Shown here: positions 63,101 through 64,000 of the stretch, piece by piece
Position numbering within the stretch: position 1 is the stretch's first letter
How the letters are laid out: every line of letters begins with the position of its first letter
Source of the DNA: Dicaeum eximium
Taxonomy: Eukaryota > Chordata > Aves > Passeriformes > Dicaeidae
Length of the DNA stretch: 64,000 bases
Assembly: GCA_013396995.1 (NCBI GenBank)
Contig: VWZP01001440.1
Span: forward strand, 4,737,151 to 4,801,150
Reading direction: 5' to 3'
Position numbers and translations under genes: made by a program
Notes under the pieces: generated by a model
What the model was told of the DNA's origin: nothing
Seen by the model: only the letters and a program-made list of their open reading frames with translations
Database searches by the model: none

Positions 63101-64000
63101 ACTGAGAGCAAGTGATCAAAATACCAAGTGGAAATACAAGAGTGAAGGGTCCAAATTACACCTCTGCCATGGATTTTCTGAGCCCAGAGAAGAGCTTTGG
63201 CTATGTCCACGTTAGTCAAGTGCAGACTGAGGGTGTGCAGACCTTGACTGGTATCTTCAGAAAGTGCAGTTTCACTGCAGTACCTGTGTTAGGTGCAGTA
63301 CTGTACTACTTTTCAGATATGCTAGATATTCATGTGCCATAACATCACAGCCTTTTCATAGGGCAGGGTGGCTCTTAATCCCTCTTGGCCTTGGATTCCC
63401 ATCTATAGTGTGAAATTATTAGTGCTTTCTTGCCTCACTGAAGCCCTGTGAGAATAAATGTTGGTGAGGGGCCCATATCATTTAGTAACAGAAAGTATTG
63501 CTGACAGATTTTATACTCTGTGGATCTGTGGAACTACTCTGACCCAACTGCTGCCACTGAATTTCTTGGTTTGCAAAATGATTTTTGCCTAGACAACATT
63601 ATCAATGGAGACTTAAGGGTTTAGTGGCAGCCCAGATGTGGACAGGATTGAAGGTGCCCAAGGGTAAGAGTGATATTTTCTGACAAGCACAGGTTTTGAG
63701 CATTTTACTGCAGTGCTCTGGAGCTTTCTGCCAAAGAGGCAGGAAAGAGCCTATGTTCAGCCACAAATCTGCATGTAACCTGGTACCTGACAGACTAATC
63801 TATCATACACCAGAGACTTTCAATAAACTCAGGGTGCCAAACTTCTGGTTGAGGGTCCTAGGATAGATTTACAATTTGCCATATTTTTGCAAGCTGCAAC
63901 TCGAAGGAGCTCTTTTGGGACATCAGTCATCCTACTCAGCCTTCAGCTCCTAAGCCTGCATGATCCAGGCCTTTTTTAAATGCTTTTATACAGCCAGAAC

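Larger units (their letters stand above)
53774..64000 (-). other. SEMA5B: SEMA5B 5' intron (upstream exons outside window)
   Basis: The sequence upstream of the microexon acceptor shows no plausible exon ending in VGA(R) with a phase 2 donor, so I read it as intron to the window edge. It contains an AT-rich stretch (57068-57149), a TTTG run near 56267-56287, a solo LTR (58800-59370) and a MIR-like SINE (about 59995-60135). Confidence 0.75.

Noticed and set aside
53774..64000. Search for the upstream exon ending VGAR with a phase 2 donor
   Set aside because: No convincing match was found. A CCAG|GTGAGG donor-like site near 62240 has a stop in the required frame, and one near 54810 gives no Sema-like peptide.
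1..64000. CRISPR arrays, tRNA or rRNA genes, bacterial-type operons, phage or toxin genes
   Set aside because: No regularly spaced repeats, cloverleaf with A/B boxes or operon-like gene spacing was seen. The window is vertebrate intronic DNA.

Overview
The window is vertebrate nuclear DNA and most likely comes from a bird. It is AT-rich and almost entirely intronic. It carries relics of CR1 LINEs, MIR/CORE-type SINE relics, and one LTR that resembles, from memory, an LTR family common in bird genomes. Two runs of exactly 21 N sit inside homopolymers, which marks a draft assembly.

The only gene I can support is part of SEMA5B (semaphorin 5B), read on the minus strand. Eight coding exons run from high to low coordinate: 53773-53728, 30759-30697, 22135-22037, 21346-21133, 18571-18286, 13996-13861, 10337-10130 and 8059-7852. 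Every intron is GT-AG. All phases match, and the joined 1,260 bases encode 419 complete codons without a stop. They cover nearly the whole Sema domain, from the strand that begins NYLFRL to the boundary with the PSI domain. The signal-peptide exon(s) must lie beyond 64000. The PSI, thrombospondin-type-1, transmembrane and cytoplasmic exons must lie before position 1. The 5B assignment over the paralogue 5A rests on residues recalled from the human proteins.

Layout: 1-7851 is intron downstream of the last visible exon. 7852-22135 holds six exons with introns of 0.7-4.3 kb. 22136-30696 is an 8.6-kb intron. 30760-53727 is a 23-kb intron with a compact CpG island at about 45960-46375. 53728-53773 is a 46-base microexon. 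53774-64000 is 5' intron with a solo LTR (58800-59370) and a MIR-like SINE.

SEMA5B is a transmembrane axon-guidance ligand whose Sema beta-propeller is expected to bind plexin-type receptors. No second gene, RNA gene or clearly new system was found. The item most worth checking is the isolated intronic CpG island, which could be an alternative promoter or a small independent transcription unit.
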